Part shown: in pieces, positions 43,997-57,400 of the stretch | Layout of the letters: every line of letters starts with the position of its first letter | How positions within the stretch are numbered: position 1 is the stretch's first letter | Assembly: GCA_026003475.1 (NCBI GenBank) | Contig: BPHJ01000001.1 | Span: forward strand, 2,070,501 to 2,134,500 | DNA: 64,000 nucleotides | Source of the DNA: Candidatus Kapaibacterium sp. | GTDB taxonomy: Bacteria > Bacteroidota > Ignavibacteria > Kapaibacteriales > NICIL-2 | Direction of reading: 5' to 3' | Made by a program: the position numbers and the translations under genes | Notes under the pieces: model-generated | Databases searched by the model: none | What the model was told of the DNA's origin: nothing | The model's input: only the letters and a program-made list of their open reading frames with translations

Positions 43997-45478
43997 ATGC
44001 AGAGCGTGCATACTGGTGACTACGAAGCGGTCATTGGGCTGGAAGTGCACGCCCAGCTCCTGACGGCAACGAAGGCGTTCTGCCGATGCTCGACGCAGTA
44101 CGGCGCAGCGCCGAACACTAACGTGTGCCCCGTCTGCCTTGGGCATCCTGGTGCATTGCCCGTCCTCAATCGGCAGGTCGTGGAGTTCACGCTGCGCATG
44201 GGGTTGGCGACTGGCTGCACCATCCGACCGCGCTCACGCTTTGCGCGGAAGAACTACTTCTACCCCGATTTGCCGAAAGGCTACCAGATTTCGCAGTACG
44301 AGGACCCAATTTGCTACGGTGGCTTCGTCGAAATCGAGCTCGAGGACGGGACGACCAAACGTATCGGCATCACACGGATTCACATGGAGGAGGACGCCGG
44401 CAAATCCATCCATGACCACGACGTTGATACACTCATTGACCTCAATCGCTGCGGGGTGCCGCTCATCGAAATTGTTTCGGAGCCAGACATCCGTTCCCCT
44501 GGCGAAGCGGTGCTCTACCTACAGGCGATTCGGCAACTGCTCATGTACCTGGGCATCTGCGATGGCAACATGGAAGAAGGCTCCTTGCGCTGCGATGCGA
44601 ACGTCTCCGTGCGGCGTCGCGGCTCAGATCGCTTCGGGACAAAAACGGAGGTGAAAAATCTCAACTCGTTCCGCAACGTCGAGCGCGCGCTTGCCTACGA
44701 AATCGAGCGACAAATTGCTGTCCTTGCGCAGGGCGGCACCATCGAACAAGAAACGCGGATGTGGGATGCCTCGAGCGGATCAACTCGCCCGATGCGCTCA
44801 AAAGAATTCGCCCACGACTACCGCTACTTTCCAGAGCCGGACCTGGTCCCGGTTGAGGTTAGCGCCGAGTGGATCGAGCGCGTCCGCGCAGAGTTACCCG
44901 AGCTTCCGCTGGCGCGGAAGCGCCGCTTGCAGGAGCAGTACGGGATTCCCGCCTACGATGCAGGCATTCTCATTGCAGAACGCTCCCTGGCTGACTACTT
45001 CGAACGCGCCTGCGGCGCGCTCCGCGAGCCATCGCCAGAGCGCTACAAACTCATCAGCAACTGGATCATGACGGAGGTGCTGCGCATTTTAGGCGAGCGG
45101 AAAATTGACATCGGATCGTTCCCCATCGAACCGGAGCGCCTTGCTGAGCTTGTCGAGCTGCAAGCGCAACGCACCATCTCCAGCCGCATAGCCAAAGAGC
45201 TCTTCGCCGAGCTGTTGAGTTCGCCTGCGCGGCCGTCGGAGCTCGTTGCTGAGCGAGGGATGGTGCAGGTCTCTGACGCAGGATACCTCGAACAGCTCGT
45301 CGAGCGTGCACTGAGCGAAAATCCCGACACCATCGAGAAGTACCGCGCAGGTAAAGTAGCGGTGCTCGGATTCCTCGTCGGTCAAGTGATGAAGTACTCG
45401 CAGGGCAAAGCCAACCCCGAGCTTGTCCGGACGCTCCTTCTGGAGCGGCTCGGACACTCGGATGCTCTTGCCCGGTAG
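43997..45478 (+). CDS. gatB: Asp-tRNA(Asn)/Glu-tRNA(Gln) amidotransferase subunit B (right copy)
   Basis: [58 protein letters not shown]; collinear with the left copy. Confidence 0.97.
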   Translation: MQSVHTGDYEAVIGLEVHAQLLTATKAFCRCSTQYGAAPNTNVCPVCLGHPGALPVLNRQVVEFTLRMGLATGCTIRPRSRFARKNYFYPDLPKGYQISQYEDPICYGGFVEIELEDGTTKRIGITRIHMEEDAGKSIHDHDVDTLIDLNRCGVPLIEIVSEPDIRSPGEAVLYLQAIRQLLMYLGICDGNMEEGSLRCDANVSVRRRGSDRFGTKTEVKNLNSFRNVERALAYEIERQIAVLAQGGTIEQETRMWDASSGSTRPMRSKEFAHDYRYFPEPDLVPVEVSAEWIERVRAELPELPLARKRRLQEQYGIPAYDAGILIAERSLADYFERACGALREPSPERYKLISNWIMTEVLRILGERKIDIGSFPIEPERLAELVELQAQRTISSRIAKELFAELLSSPARPSELVAERGMVQVSDAGYLEQLVERALSENPDTIEKYRAGKVAVLGFLVGQVMKYSQGKANPELVRTLLLERLGHSDALAR

Positions 45479-45514
45479 GACGGAGCTTGTTTCACCCCTC
45501 TGGAGCGCCTACGC

Positions 45515-46492
45515 ATGCCAATTCCAAAGACGCGCACGATCTGGATGAACGGCCGCTTTGTGCCATGGGAAAAAGCGCACGTCCACGTGCTTTCCCACGC
45601 ACTGCACTACGCTTCCAGCTGGTTCGAGGGGATTCGTGCTTATGCGACAAAGCGTGGCATTGCAGTGTTTCGGTTGCAGGATCATTTGCGGCGACTGCAG
45701 GATTCCTGCAAGATGTACGCGGTCGAACTTCCCTACACACTCGAGGAACTTGAGCGTGCCACGCTCGAGTTGCTCCGGCGGAACCGTCTTGGCGCCTGTT
45801 ACATTCGTCCGCTTGTCTTCCGCGGCTACGGCGAAATGGGCGTTCTGCCGCTCAACTGTCCGGTTGAGGTGGTAATCGCTGCTTGGCAGTGGGGGCGTTA
45901 TTTGGGCGAGGACTCTGCTGAACGTGGAGTGGATATCTGCGTCTCCTCGTGGACGCGCCCGTCGAACAACGCACTCCCAGCGATGGCGAAAGCAGCAGCG
46001 AACTACCTCAACTCGCAGCTTGTCAAGATCGAGGCTGCCCGTCATGGGTACGCCGAGGGGCTCACGCTCGACGAGCACGGAAATTTGAGCGAAGGCAGCG
46101 GCGAGAATGTCTTTCTCGTTCGCGATGGGACGCTCTACACACCGCCGCTTGCCGCATCAATTCTCCCAGGGATCACACGAGCAACTGTCGTTGAGCTGGC
46201 ACGCGACGAAGGAATCCCCGTCGTCGAGCAAATCATTCCGCGGGCGATGCTCTACGTTGCCGACGAGGTCTTCTTGACCGGAACAGCAGCAGAGATTACG
46301 CCGGTGCGATCAATCGATCGTATCGCAATCGGGAGCGGAACAGTCGGCCCCGTCACGCGTGCGATCATGGAGCGCTTTGCCCGTATCACCCGCGATGGCG
46401 AGGATCCTTACCAGTGGCTGACATTCGTCAACAAATCGAGTGCTCGTGCGTCCAAACGCACGCGTTCCAGCCAGACAGTCAACAGTAAGTAG
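45515..46492 (+). CDS. ilvE: Branched-chain amino acid aminotransferase (right copy)
   Basis: MPIPKTRTIWMNGRFVPWEKAHVHVLSHALHYASSWFEGIRAY... Confidence 0.95.
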   Translation: MPIPKTRTIWMNGRFVPWEKAHVHVLSHALHYASSWFEGIRAYATKRGIAVFRLQDHLRRLQDSCKMYAVELPYTLEELERATLELLRRNRLGACYIRPLVFRGYGEMGVLPLNCPVEVVIAAWQWGRYLGEDSAERGVDICVSSWTRPSNNALPAMAKAAANYLNSQLVKIEAARHGYAEGLTLDEHGNLSEGSGENVFLVRDGTLYTPPLAASILPGITRATVVELARDEGIPVVEQIIPRAMLYVADEVFLTGTAAEITPVRSIDRIAIGSGTVGPVTRAIMERFARITRDGEDPYQWLTFVNKSSARASKRTRSSQTVNSK

Positions 46493-46514
46493 CACCATCA
46501 TCCCCACCCGGAAC

Positions 46515-48650
46515 ATGCCAAGCCGTTCAAAGTCGAGCCGAACGAAAAAATCTTCACCTGCTCCAGTACCATCCCCAACGAATGGGTCGTCCAGCCGAAC
46601 CGCTGAGCATTCGCGCTTTGATTTTACCGGCTTTGACCGTGAGACGATCCTCCGCTGGTACAAGCTCAACCATCTCGGACGAAAGCTTGACGAAAAAGCT
46701 GCCACGTACCTGAAGATGGCGAAAGGATGGTCCTACCATGCACCGTGCGCAGGGCACGATGGGATTCAGCTCGCCATTGGGCAAATTTTCCGTCCCGGGA
46801 AGGATTTTCTCTTCCCCTACTACCGCGATTTGATCACAGCGCTCTCGGCAGGCATTACGCCCTACGAGGTCATCCTCAACGGGCTGAGCAAGGACGCCGA
46901 CGTTGCCGGCGGCGGTCGGCACATGAGTAACCACTTTGCCAAGCCTTCGATTCGAATCCAGAACGTCAGCTCCTGCACAGGAAACCACGCCCAACATGCC
47001 GCTGGTACCGCACGCGCCATCAAAAAGTACAAGGGCGATGAGCTGGTCATCTACTCCGGCGGTGAGTCGGCATGTTCGGAGGGCTACTTCTACGAAGCAG
47101 TCAACGGTGCATCGCGCGAGCAACTGCCGGTGATTTTTGTGATCCAGAACAACAAGTTCGGCATCTCTGTCCCCGTCGAAGAGCAGACAGCCAACCCCGA
47201 TGTATCGGACAACTTCGTCGGCTTTCGTCATCTGCTCATCATCAAGTGCGACGGGCGCGATGTCTTCGACTCGTACCGTGCGATGAAGAAAGCTGCTGAG
47301 TACGTCCTTTCAGGCGCAGGGCCGGCGATGGTGCATGCCGACTGCGACCGGATCGGCTCGCACTCGAATTCCGACAATCACGAGCTCTACCGCTCCAAGG
47401 AAGAAATCGAAGCAATGAAGGCGCGCGACCCGCTAAAGAACTTCCGCCAGCGGATCCTCGAGGAGGGCATCGCCAGCGAGGAAGAGCTCCAGGCACTCGA
47501 GCAAGAGAACATGGCGGAAATCGCAGCTGCAGCAGAGAAAGCCGAAGCTGCGGCTGATCCAGATCCTGCTTCGTGGAAGGACTTCATCGTGCCTCCGGCG
47601 ATCATTGACTACAACGATCCGAGCGAGGAACAGGCTGTCTTTGATCCGAACGCGCCGATGCTCACACTCCGCGAGGGGATCAACTACGCGCTCAAGCAGG
47701 AGTTCCGCCGCAACCCGCATACGTTCCTGTGGGGCCAGGATGTCGCCTCGAAGAACAAGCAGGGCATCTTCAACGTCGTCAAAGGAATGCTCGACGAGTT
47801 CGGCAACGAGCGAATCTTCAATGCTCCGATTGCGGAAGACTACATCGTCGGCACTGCCAACGGCTTCTGCCGCTATCGGGACGACATCCGCGTGGTGATC
47901 GAGGGTGCCGAGTTCGCCGATTATTTCTGGCCAGCGATGGAGCAACTCATCGAGTGCTCGCACGATTACTGGCGCTCGCGAGGACAGTTCACACCGAACA
48001 TTGTCATCCGACTCGCCAGCGGTGGGTACATTCAAGGCGGGCTCTACCATTCGCAGTGTCTCGACGCGGTGTTTGCGCACTTGCCGGGCATCCGTGTGGT
48101 ATGTCCTGCATTTGCCGACGATGCTATCGGTTTGATGCGGACGGCGATTCGTTCGCAAGGGGTGACAATGTACATTGAGCCGAAATTCCTCTACAACTAC
48201 CGCCCGACGAGCGCACCGACACCGCCGGATGACTACCTGATTCCCTTCGGCAAAGCGCGCCAGCGGCGTGCGGGCAAGGATGTTACGGTGGTTTCTTACG
48301 GCAATGCATTGCACTGGTCGCTCAAAGCAGCCGAGCAGCTGGCAGCCGAAGGTATTGACGTCCAGGTCATTGACTTGCGGTCGCTGCGTCCGTGGGATCG
48401 GGAGCGTGTCTGCGAGGCAGTCAAGCGGACCAGCCGCTGCGTTGTCGCCCACGAGCACTACTTGACCGGTGGCTTTGGTGGCGAAGTAGCCTCAACAATT
48501 CAAGATGAATGCTTCCGCTGGCTCGATGCGCCGGTCAAGCGCGTGGCGTCGAAAGATTGCCCTGTCGGCTTTGCCAAGCCGCTCGAGAATGCGATTCTGC
48601 TGAGTGCTGAGGATATTGTCGAGGCGGTGCGGCAGGTTCTGCGCTGGTGA
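46515..48650 (+). CDS. Fused alpha/beta E1 of 2-oxoacid dehydrogenase (right copy)
   Basis: MPSRSKSSRTKKSSPAPVPSPTNGSSS...FDRETILRWYKLNHLGRKLDEKAATYLKMAKGWSYHAPCAGHDG...; collinear with left copy. Confidence 0.92.
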   Translation: MPSRSKSSRTKKSSPAPVPSPTNGSSSRTAEHSRFDFTGFDRETILRWYKLNHLGRKLDEKAATYLKMAKGWSYHAPCAGHDGIQLAIGQIFRPGKDFLFPYYRDLITALSAGITPYEVILNGLSKDADVAGGGRHMSNHFAKPSIRIQNVSSCTGNHAQHAAGTARAIKKYKGDELVIYSGGESACSEGYFYEAVNGASREQLPVIFVIQNNKFGISVPVEEQTANPDVSDNFVGFRHLLIIKCDGRDVFDSYRAMKKAAEYVLSGAGPAMVHADCDRIGSHSNSDNHELYRSKEEIEAMKARDPLKNFRQRILEEGIASEEELQALEQENMAEIAAAAEKAEAAADPDPASWKDFIVPPAIIDYNDPSEEQAVFDPNAPMLTLREGINYALKQEFRRNPHTFLWGQDVASKNKQGIFNVVKGMLDEFGNERIFNAPIAEDYIVGTANGFCRYRDDIRVVIEGAEFADYFWPAMEQLIECSHDYWRSRGQFTPNIVIRLASGGYIQGGLYHSQCLDAVFAHLPGIRVVCPAFADDAIGLMRTAIRSQGVTMYIEPKFLYNYRPTSAPTPPDDYLIPFGKARQRRAGKDVTVVSYGNALHWSLKAAEQLAAEGIDVQVIDLRSLRPWDRERVCEAVKRTSRCVVAHEHYLTGGFGGEVASTIQDECFRWLDAPVKRVASKDCPVGFAKPLENAILLSAEDIVEAVRQVLRW

Positions 48651-48658
48651 GCGAGAGG

Positions 48659-50125
48659 TTATCCCCAGTAGTTCGGAGACTCTTTGGTAATGATGACATC
48701 ATGGGGATGTGATTCGCGCAATCCTGCGGGCGTGATGCGGACGAAGCGGCCGTGCTCTTTGAGTTCGGCAATCGTGCTGCACCCGCAGTACCCCATCGCA
48801 GCGCGCAAACCTCCAACGATTTGGTAGAGCGTGTCGGCGACGGAACCTTTGAACGGGACACGGCCTTCGATTCCTTCGGGGACAAGTTTGGTGATCTCAT
48901 CTTCGACGTCCTGGAAGTAGCGGTCGGCTGAGCCGCTCATCATTGCGCCTTCGCTCCCCATGCCGCGGTACACCTTGAACATGCGTCCTTCGTACTGCAC
49001 CTTTTCGCCTGGGGATTCTTCATGGCCGGCGAGCATGTTGCCCATCATCACGCAGTCAGCGCCAGCGGCAATTGCTTTCGCGATATCGCCAGTTTGTTTG
49101 ATGCCACCATCGGCGATGAGTGGGACTCCCTCTTCCTGGCAGACGTCGGCGGCTGCCATAATTGCGCTCAGTTGCGGGACGCCGACGCCAGCGATGATGC
49201 GCGTCGTGCAGATCGAACCGGGACCGACCCCCACCTTGACGCCGTCGGCTCCTGCGTCAATGAGTGCGCGCGCGCCGTCGGCTGTTGCGATGTTGCCTGC
49301 AATCAGTTGCAGCCCTGGATAGTGTGCTTTGATGCGCTCGACCATCTCGAGGACGCCGCGCGAATGGCCGTGGGCAGTATCAACGACAACGACATCAACC
49401 CCCGCTTCGACGAGTGCGGCGACGCGCTCGAGCGTGTCGGCAGTGACACCGACCGCTGCCCCAACGCGTAGGCGTCCGTGTTCATCTTTGCAGGCATTCG
49501 GGTAGCGACGTTTCTTTTGGATGTCCTTGAACGTGATAAGTCCGCAGAGGACACCGCGCTCGTCCACAACGGGGAGTTTTTCGATGCGGTGCTGTTGAAG
49601 AATGCGCTCGGCATCGTCGAGTGTTGTGCCGACTGGTGCGGTGATAAGGTTCGTGCGCGTCATGACGTCAGCGATTGGGCGCGAGAGATCCTCGATGAAT
49701 CGAAGGTCGCGGTTTGTCAGAATCCCCACCAAACGGCGAGACTTATCAACGATCGGGATGCCAGCGATGCCGTAGCGGGCCATGATGCGTTTGGCATCGC
49801 CGATGGTTCGGTCTGGTTCGAGTGTGATGGGGTCTTTGATCATGCCGCTTTCACTACGCTTGACTTTGCTGACCTCCTCTGCTTGGCGGTGGGCACTCAT
49901 GTTCTTGTGGATAACCCCAATTCCACCGGCACGTGCCAGCGCAATCGCCATCGCCGATTCGGTGACCGTGTCCATTGCAGCACTGACGATGGGAATGTTT
50001 AGCGAGATGCCGCGCGTCAGTCGAGTGTGGAGGGAAACATCGCGGGGTAGCACTTCCGAGTATCGCGGGACGAGCAATACATCGTCGAACGTAACGCCAT
50101 CGCCAAGAATTTTCTCGAACCTCAT
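48659..50125 (-). CDS. guaB: IMP dehydrogenase (right copy)
   Basis: [39 protein letters not shown]...[20 protein letters not shown]. Confidence 0.97.
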   Translation of the reverse strand: MRFEKILGDGVTFDDVLLVPRYSEVLPRDVSLHTRLTRGISLNIPIVSAAMDTVTESAMAIALARAGGIGVIHKNMSAHRQAEEVSKVKRSESGMIKDPITLEPDRTIGDAKRIMARYGIAGIPIVDKSRRLVGILTNRDLRFIEDLSRPIADVMTRTNLITAPVGTTLDDAERILQQHRIEKLPVVDERGVLCGLITFKDIQKKRRYPNACKDEHGRLRVGAAVGVTADTLERVAALVEAGVDVVVVDTAHGHSRGVLEMVERIKAHYPGLQLIAGNIATADGARALIDAGADGVKVGVGPGSICTTRIIAGVGVPQLSAIMAAADVCQEEGVPLIADGGIKQTGDIAKAIAAGADCVMMGNMLAGHEESPGEKVQYEGRMFKVYRGMGSEGAMMSGSADRYFQDVEDEITKLVPEGIEGRVPFKGSVADTLYQIVGGLRAAMGYCGCSTIAELKEHGRFVRITPAGLRESHPHDVIITKESPNYWG

Positions 50126-50455
50126 GGCCAAAGCTGTGGAGAACGAACGCGCGAAAATACTGTGCAGTTCGACGTGGTGCTTGAGCGCTCGTGCATCGAG
50201 CGCACCAGTGCCTTGAACAGAGATGGGTTCGCCACTCTGCTGTAGTGATGGAGCGCTCGTAGCCGTCGGCACCGGTTGAGCAACTGTGTGTCGCACGGAA
50301 GTACTGTGCAGGTGGAGCGCAGGAGTAGTAGGTGTGAAGAAAAGTTGACAGTGTGGAGTAGGCTGGACGATTTGGAGTGTTTCGATAGAAGGAAAATGCG
50401 CAGCAGAGCGGAAAAATTTTTCGCTCTGTCGCAGGAGCGGTAGCTAGTGGTAGCG

Positions 50456-50463
50456 TATATTTG
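50456..50463 (+). promoter_or_regulatory. TAnnTTTG element upstream of tRNA-Arg, right
   Basis: TATATTTG ~14 nt before the tRNA; matches the left arm. Confidence 0.55.
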
Positions 50464-50477
50464 CGGTGCGGAACGCC

Positions 50478-50550
50478 GCGCCCGTAGCTTAATGGATAGA
50501 GCATTGGATTCCGGTTCCAAAGGTTGGGGGTTCGAGTCCCTCCGGGCGCG
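50478..50550 (+). tRNA. tRNA-Arg (anticodon CCG), right copy
   Basis: Same 73-nt cloverleaf sequence as 23312-23384. Confidence 0.95.
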
Positions 50551-50615
50551 CGAGTCTGCATGCAGCATCCACCCTTGCCCGCCGGAAATTGGGCACAACG
50601 GACGTACGATAACTC

Positions 50616-51347
50616 ATGGCTGAACCGACAACACCGACCCAGGATCCTGTAGCGGAAGCGCCTGTAGCACCGCCGGCAGTGACGTTGCCGCCGTGGGTCG
50701 AACAGGTGTGGAGCGATCGCCGCATTCGGTATGGTGCGGCGGTAGTTCTCGCGCTCGCTCTTGCCGTTGCTGGCTATCTGCTGTGGCACTCGGCGCAGCA
50801 AGATCGCGAGCAGGAAGCCAGCTTAGCGCTCAGTCGCGTACTTCCGTACATCGAAGCCGAGCAGTACGATCAAGCGCTCGATGGCGATCCGAAAAAGACA
50901 GTCCGCGGTGAGCCTGTTCAAGGCCTCCGGATGATCGCCGATACCTACGGGAGCACGACTGCAGGGAAAACTGCAGCATTCTACGCTGGACAAATCTTCC
51001 TGAGCCGTAAACGGTACGATGACGCAGAGCGGTACTTCGAGCAGGCGTCTGGCTCGGATGCAGTGTTGGTGCGCATTGGTGCGCAGGCAGGACTGGCGGC
51101 GTGCTACGAGCAACGTTCGAAGTTTGAAGAGGCCGCTGAGCTCTATGAACGCCTGTTCTCCGATGCTGGGCGTGCGGGCATGAAGGACAAGTTCATGCTT
51201 GAAGCTGCACTTTGCTATGAAAAAGCAGGAAAAACCGATCAAGCAATCCGCCTCTACAAGGCATTGCTTGCGGAGTTTGAATTTTCTGAATATGCACCGG
51301 ATGCCAAGGCGGGACTTGTCCGAGTTGGCACAGTTGTTGAGTACTGA
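50616..51347 (+). CDS. TPR-containing, TM-anchored protein (right copy)
   Basis: MAEPTTPTQDPVAEAPVAPPAVTLPPWVEQVWSDRRIRYGAAVVLALALAVAGYLLWHS...; collinear with left copy. Confidence 0.88.
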   Translation: MAEPTTPTQDPVAEAPVAPPAVTLPPWVEQVWSDRRIRYGAAVVLALALAVAGYLLWHSAQQDREQEASLALSRVLPYIEAEQYDQALDGDPKKTVRGEPVQGLRMIADTYGSTTAGKTAAFYAGQIFLSRKRYDDAERYFEQASGSDAVLVRIGAQAGLAACYEQRSKFEEAAELYERLFSDAGRAGMKDKFMLEAALCYEKAGKTDQAIRLYKALLAEFEFSEYAPDAKAGLVRVGTVVEY

Positions 51348-51476
51348 GCGCGCCCTTGACAGCTGGCAGGAGTGCAGAAGTTCAGCACGTGCCTGTCAAG
51401 GAAACCAAACAGCAGAACAGTGACATCAATCAATGAACAATCAGGTATGACAACGTTTTACTCTCTCGGAGGTCGT

Positions 51477-54400
51477 ATGCTTCGTTGGTTTCGATTGAGC
51501 GCCCTTGCAGCGCTCGTTGCGATCGTGACGGGGACTGCGTTTGCGCAGTTGCCGATACGTGAGGTGTCTGGACGTGTTGATGCAAAAGATGTGCGGATAT
51601 TTGTCCGCGATACACTCTATCGCATCAGTGGGAATTACGTCATCGCGGGAACGCTCATCATTGAGCCGGGTACTCGTGTAGAGTTCCTGCCGAATGGTCG
51701 CATCATTGACTCGACAGGCGGGCGTATCATCGCCGACGGGCGTGCCCGCGCAACGTACCCCTTCCAAACTCCTCCCGATTACCAGGTTATCCCGCGTCCT
51801 GGTGGCGGAACGTGTTACGATTACTCAGACCCAGCGTACTTCCAATCAGTCATCTCTCGGACAACGCAAATTGAGCCAACGATTCACCCGCAGAAGTACG
51901 ATATCACGTACAATGTGATTTTGGACACACTCACGCGGCGGATCGAGAACTTGCCACCACTTCCCTACAATGCGCAAGGGGCAGTGTATGTTCAGTGGCC
52001 GACGGCAGTTAATCCTTCTGGTACACCGACTCCGCCATCGGGGCAGCTTTACATCTACAATATGCCAACGGTTGTCGGCGCTAACACGTTCTACAACACG
52101 AAGTTTGTAGTACCCTTCGAATACGCTATTATTTGGATTACGGCGCGGCTGGAAAATCCGTCACTGGATCCACTGATTCGGACGCAGCCATGGCGCCGCT
52201 TCAACAACCAAGATCCGAGTATTGGCGGTCCAGGTCGTGATCGCATCCGTTTCGTCGGAGTCGGTACCAACCTCGCGCGTGAGTGGGGGCATATCATCAT
52301 CCTCCCGGGGGCACGGACAGCATTCTTCCGTGACTGCGACTTCGATAACTTCCGCAAGGATACCACCGTTGACCGAGTGAACATTTATCAGCAGGCTGCC
52401 GCTGGCGACGTCAATAACCCGACATCCATCAACGGGCAGCTCGTGGCGATGACGCAAGGTTCGGGTGGTGCGCTTTCAATCCTCTCGTCGCGTACGTGGC
52501 TTGTCAATTGCAACTTTACGCGGAATACTGCGCGGTATCATGGTGGTGCTGTGCAATTTCTCCAAGCACCATTCGATGTCAACAACGACTTTTATCCCTC
52601 AATTACCAGTGGGCAAGGTGCAACTGAGTACAACAGTTTGCCTGCCTCGTACCTGCCGAATGATATCGGGGCCGCGATGTCACCGCCACGGCCAAGCCAT
52701 ATTGTTAATCAGTATCTTTTTGAGCATAACGCTGCGAATACGTCTACGCTGCTTCCCCCGCCACGTAGTGACAATGCGCCCAATAGCACGAACTACGTTC
52801 GTGCGCATGACAACCTCTATGATGGGACGATCAATGAATTGGAGGATACCTATCGCCAAAACCTTGATGATGGCCGATTGGCAATTTATCTGGGCCGTGT
52901 GCGGCAATTGACCTTTGCGCAGAATCGCTTACTCAATGCAGCGATACGGACGGATACAGTCACCACCCAGAATGGGACGTTCATCATCGTACGCGACGAG
53001 CTAAATACTCCTGCCCCTGTTGAGACAAACCCGAACAAGGCATATAAAAACGATGCATTCGGAGGTGCAGTCTATATCGCAGGTCGTTGGGGTATCCACA
53101 TCGGTCTTGGCGTCAACGATTACCAAGGTTATGACTACATCATCTTCGATGGGAACAAAGTATCAAACTTGCAACAAGCAACGGGCACGAACGGTGCGCG
53201 GGGTGGCGCTCTCTATGTGGGCGGTTATACAAGTCTTGTCACAACAGGACGCTACCGTTCAAATATGACAGAGACGCCGTTTGTGACAGACTATAACGCT
53301 GCAGCCCTCAGTCAAGGTGGAGCGATCTATATGTCCTCGACCGCAGGACGGCTTGTGCTCCGAGGTGGCACCCAGCAGCCTGTCCCGATGTACATGACAA
53401 GTAACCAATCAGCACGTGGTGGTGCTATCTATGTTGCTGAGAACGTGGCCTATGATGGGCTGCCCTCACCCCACATTGGTGGTTCGGATGCAAACAACAT
53501 CCAGGTGCGCAATCTGGGATATAACATCAAGTTCCAGAACAACACTGCAACCTACGATGGTGGTGCAATCTTTACGCGACGGAACTACCTCGTCTATGGT
53601 GCGGGTGGGGTTATTAGCGGAACGCTCACCGGCTACACGAGCGCTCATATGATCGAGTTCTCTGGCAACACTGCCGGGTATTCAGGTGGCGCAATTGCTG
53701 CTCACTTCCGCAGTGCAATGAGTCAGCCGGAGTACAACTACATCCGGCACGTTCGTTGCATTTTCGATAACAACCGTGTTGGAGATAATGTTGACAGTGC
53801 CAATCGGGCAAATGTCCGTGGAGGTGGAGCGATCTATGTTCTCAATGGTGAGTTGCAAACGACGAAAGCGTGCGAATTCCGTGGTAACCTTGCCCAGTGG
53901 GGGAATGGCGGTGCAATTGCGCTCGTCAATCCGAAGCCTTCGAGCGCGGGAACTCCCGTCGGAGGCATCTTCCAGCGGGTCTTTGTGACAGACCTCGAGA
54001 TGGTTTCCTATGGGGCAAATCCCGCATTTATCACAGGTTACAGCTCGTATGATCCTCCCTTCACGTTTGATCCTAACGAGACAATCCCGCCCCATGTCCG
54101 GATGCTGACTCGGTTCCTGGATAACCGTGCAGTGCCGAATCCGAATCGCATGGGAAGCGGATGGACGCAGCAAGGTAATATTGCGATCACCCACCCTGGG
54201 ACTGGCGCCACGAGCGGCCCTGATGCGCCAATTGGAGGACCTGTGCTCCAAGAAAACGGCACTGGCCTTGGAGGAGCAATCTACATCCTCGACCAAATTG
54301 TCCCATCGCGTGCAGGGCGTGTTGACTCTGTTTTCTTCAACCGTGTGCGATTCCAGAACCAGCATGCCTACAGCGGCGCAGTTATCTACTCGGATAACTA

Positions 54401-57400
54401 CGACCTCAAACTGGTAATGTCGCGTTGCTTCATTGCAAATAACACCGCTACATCACAGATTGGCAGTGAGCAAAATGTGATTACTGGGCCGTACGTTATC
54501 CTCGGCAATCAAACGTTCAACCCCGCATCGAGCGACTTGGCGGGCGCGATTCTCTATGGCGAGGTCATTGGTCCAGTTCCTTCGACAACCTCCAGTGTCG
54601 CAGCGAACTCGATCTACGACAACAGCGCTCGCTTCTTGATTCGACTCCCCGATGCACCAAATACGAAGGGCCTGCTCGCTGGCACCACAGGTATTGGCTA
54701 TGGCGGTGTTGATACCCTCCGTGGGAACTACTGGGGTCGTACCGAAGCCAATGTAACAACGAAGGTGTACAAGTACGATGTCAGCGGCGATCCGATTGAT
54801 TCGGTGAACCAGGAAACCTTCTTTGTTGCAGGAGACGGGACCCAGCAGTTGCGTTATGTCCGCAATGGCACTGGGAAGGACCAAGGTCCATTCGAAAGCA
54901 TCGGTCGCTACACATATGTTCCAATTCATGCACTCAATGGTGCTGATTACCGGACACCGGCTGCGAACTCTATTCCTGAAAAACTGCTCCAACAAGGGCG
55001 GATCTACGACATTTTCGACAAAGGTGTTGATATCAAAACTGCAGATTATTCTAAGCGCCGGATGTCACCAATCGAGGATTTCGCCGTTGGTATTCCGACG
55101 AAACTGCAGCGGTTCAGTGATCCACAGCGTCCTTCGTACAACAAGTTCGTCAAGCGGTATACGCGTGATCCGTTTGTAGCCGAAGCAGATCCAAACGTTG
55201 CAGCACTCCAAACCGAGTTTGTTGGTGACCATCCAATTGGCTATCCTCTCTTCCTCGAAGCGAAGGCTGACTATAGCTCGATGGATCCGGTCTTTAGCAA
55301 CCTCGATAGCCGCTCGATCAACGAAACAGTCTTCTTCGTTATCAACACGACGACAGGTGATTACATCCGCGTCAATCTCAAGCAGGTTGATCCGAGCAGT
55401 GAGGTGTTCCGTGCTCGTGTTGAGATTGTGCCGGACTCAACATTCGGTGGACAAGTGCTCGGTGGGTACGCCGCTCGTCGGAATGCGGAAGGACTAGCAA
55501 ACTTTGGTGGCGACTTGACGTCAATCTTGGCAGCAATCAAACGGAATGCCTTCAACGAAGATGCAGGTGCACTGCAAGGACGCAAGTACATGGCCTCTGC
55601 GCAAGCCAACCAGCTTGGTGGTGCAGGTTTCCGCTTGTCGAATCGTCCCTCGTTGCCTGCATCGAATCAAGGGCTTGAAACCTACTTTGCGGGTGAGCGC
55701 TATGTGGCAATTCCTGCGAAAGCCGGGGATGAAATCGCTATCGTTTCTCGTTCTGCGCTCTGGCGTGAAGTGGGGTCGAACAACGATGCATTCAATGGCG
55801 CGTTGATCTTCCGTGTCGGTAGCTCGACACCTCCGCCCGTCTGGACGGGACACAAGGTACTTACGCATCGTCCTCCACTGCGGGATAACAATTGCCAAAT
55901 TGTAACCGATGCCAACGGCAATCCTATTTTGACACCACCACAATTCTGGGATCGTATCTGGGTGTCGGAAGATGTTGACTACTCACGCGAACCAGCATTT
56001 ACCATCCCATGCCGCGATACCATCTTCGCAATCACGGCGAAGGATACTAACAAGTTCTACGATCCACGCGCAATCATCGAGCCGAATAAGTACACACAAC
56101 TCGCCTACCACTGGCAAGTGGCGCAAGGCAGTGGATTGTCGTACTGGCTAAAGGCAGACACGATTCCTGCGCAGGCTGATGAGCCGAACGGCTACTGGCA
56201 AGCATACGGGCACGTAGTGCTCAAGGGGCGGCCGACGAATCCGTTCATCGTGCCTGGTGGAGAGTTGGTGACCGTGACGGCATCGAACTTTCCGCCGAAC
56301 TATCGCACTGTTGATTCACTCAAAGCGGCAGGATACGCAGATTCGGTTATTGCCAAGTACATCTACCTCTATCCTCCGTACTTTGCTAACCAGGCGTATG
56401 ATGTTACCAATGCCCGGTACCTCCAGCAGGATACGGTCAACTACGGCTGGAATGCAGATACCGTCTATCAGTTCCGCATCTTCGTTACTGATAGTGTGCC
56501 GACGTTTACGGACATTGCGGCAGCATGTCCTGGCCCAGATCAGAATACCCTCTACGCGAACTTGACCGATTCGCTGCGGTTCAAGGTGGACTTCACCACC
56601 GATGATGAGCAAGAAGATGCGGCTGCAGAAGCTCTTGGCTGGAATTTCCCCTATGGACGGACGTCGTATGCATTCCGCTCGCGGAACCAAGGTGGGTCAG
56701 ACACTGCATTTGACCAGCTCAGTCAAACGCGGCCAAGCTGGCTGGCCAATCAGTATCTGCGTAAGTATGAGAACAGTGCGCAGGCAGACCCGCTTGCAGT
56801 GGACTTTACCACAAAAGGTCAGCTGAATGTCCGGATTGATGCTCCAACGGCATATGCACTTCTAAGGCCTAACCCACAATACAACAGTGCTTACAATACA
56901 GATACGGTAATCACAGTTGCTGCAAACGACGGTCATGGTGGAGTTTCGTACCTTACGCGTCGCATCATCGTAAACATCGCTCCGCAGATACTTACAAATA
57001 GCTTGCCGGATGCAATCGAGGATGAGGACTACAACGTTGCGCTCCTTGATTTGAACAAGCGTATCGGTGTCTATGACCCGAACTTTGGACAAACTCATCG
57101 GTTCGAGCTGATTTATAGCGATGATCCACGCAAAGGCAGCGGTGTTCCGAAGGACAATTGCTATCCGGAAGCAGGCAACTGGGATATCAGTAATGCCAGC
57201 ACTCCTGATTGGCTCAAGATCAATGAGACAAGCGGATTGCTCTACGGGACCCCACGGGTCAAAGACACAAACTTCGACGACACAACGGTTCAGGTTACAG
57301 TGCTTGTCACTGACGAAGGTGGCTTGACGCATGTCAAGACGATTCCGCTGCGGATCATCGCACGCAATCACGACCCGAAGATTACTGGGGCACCGCGCAT

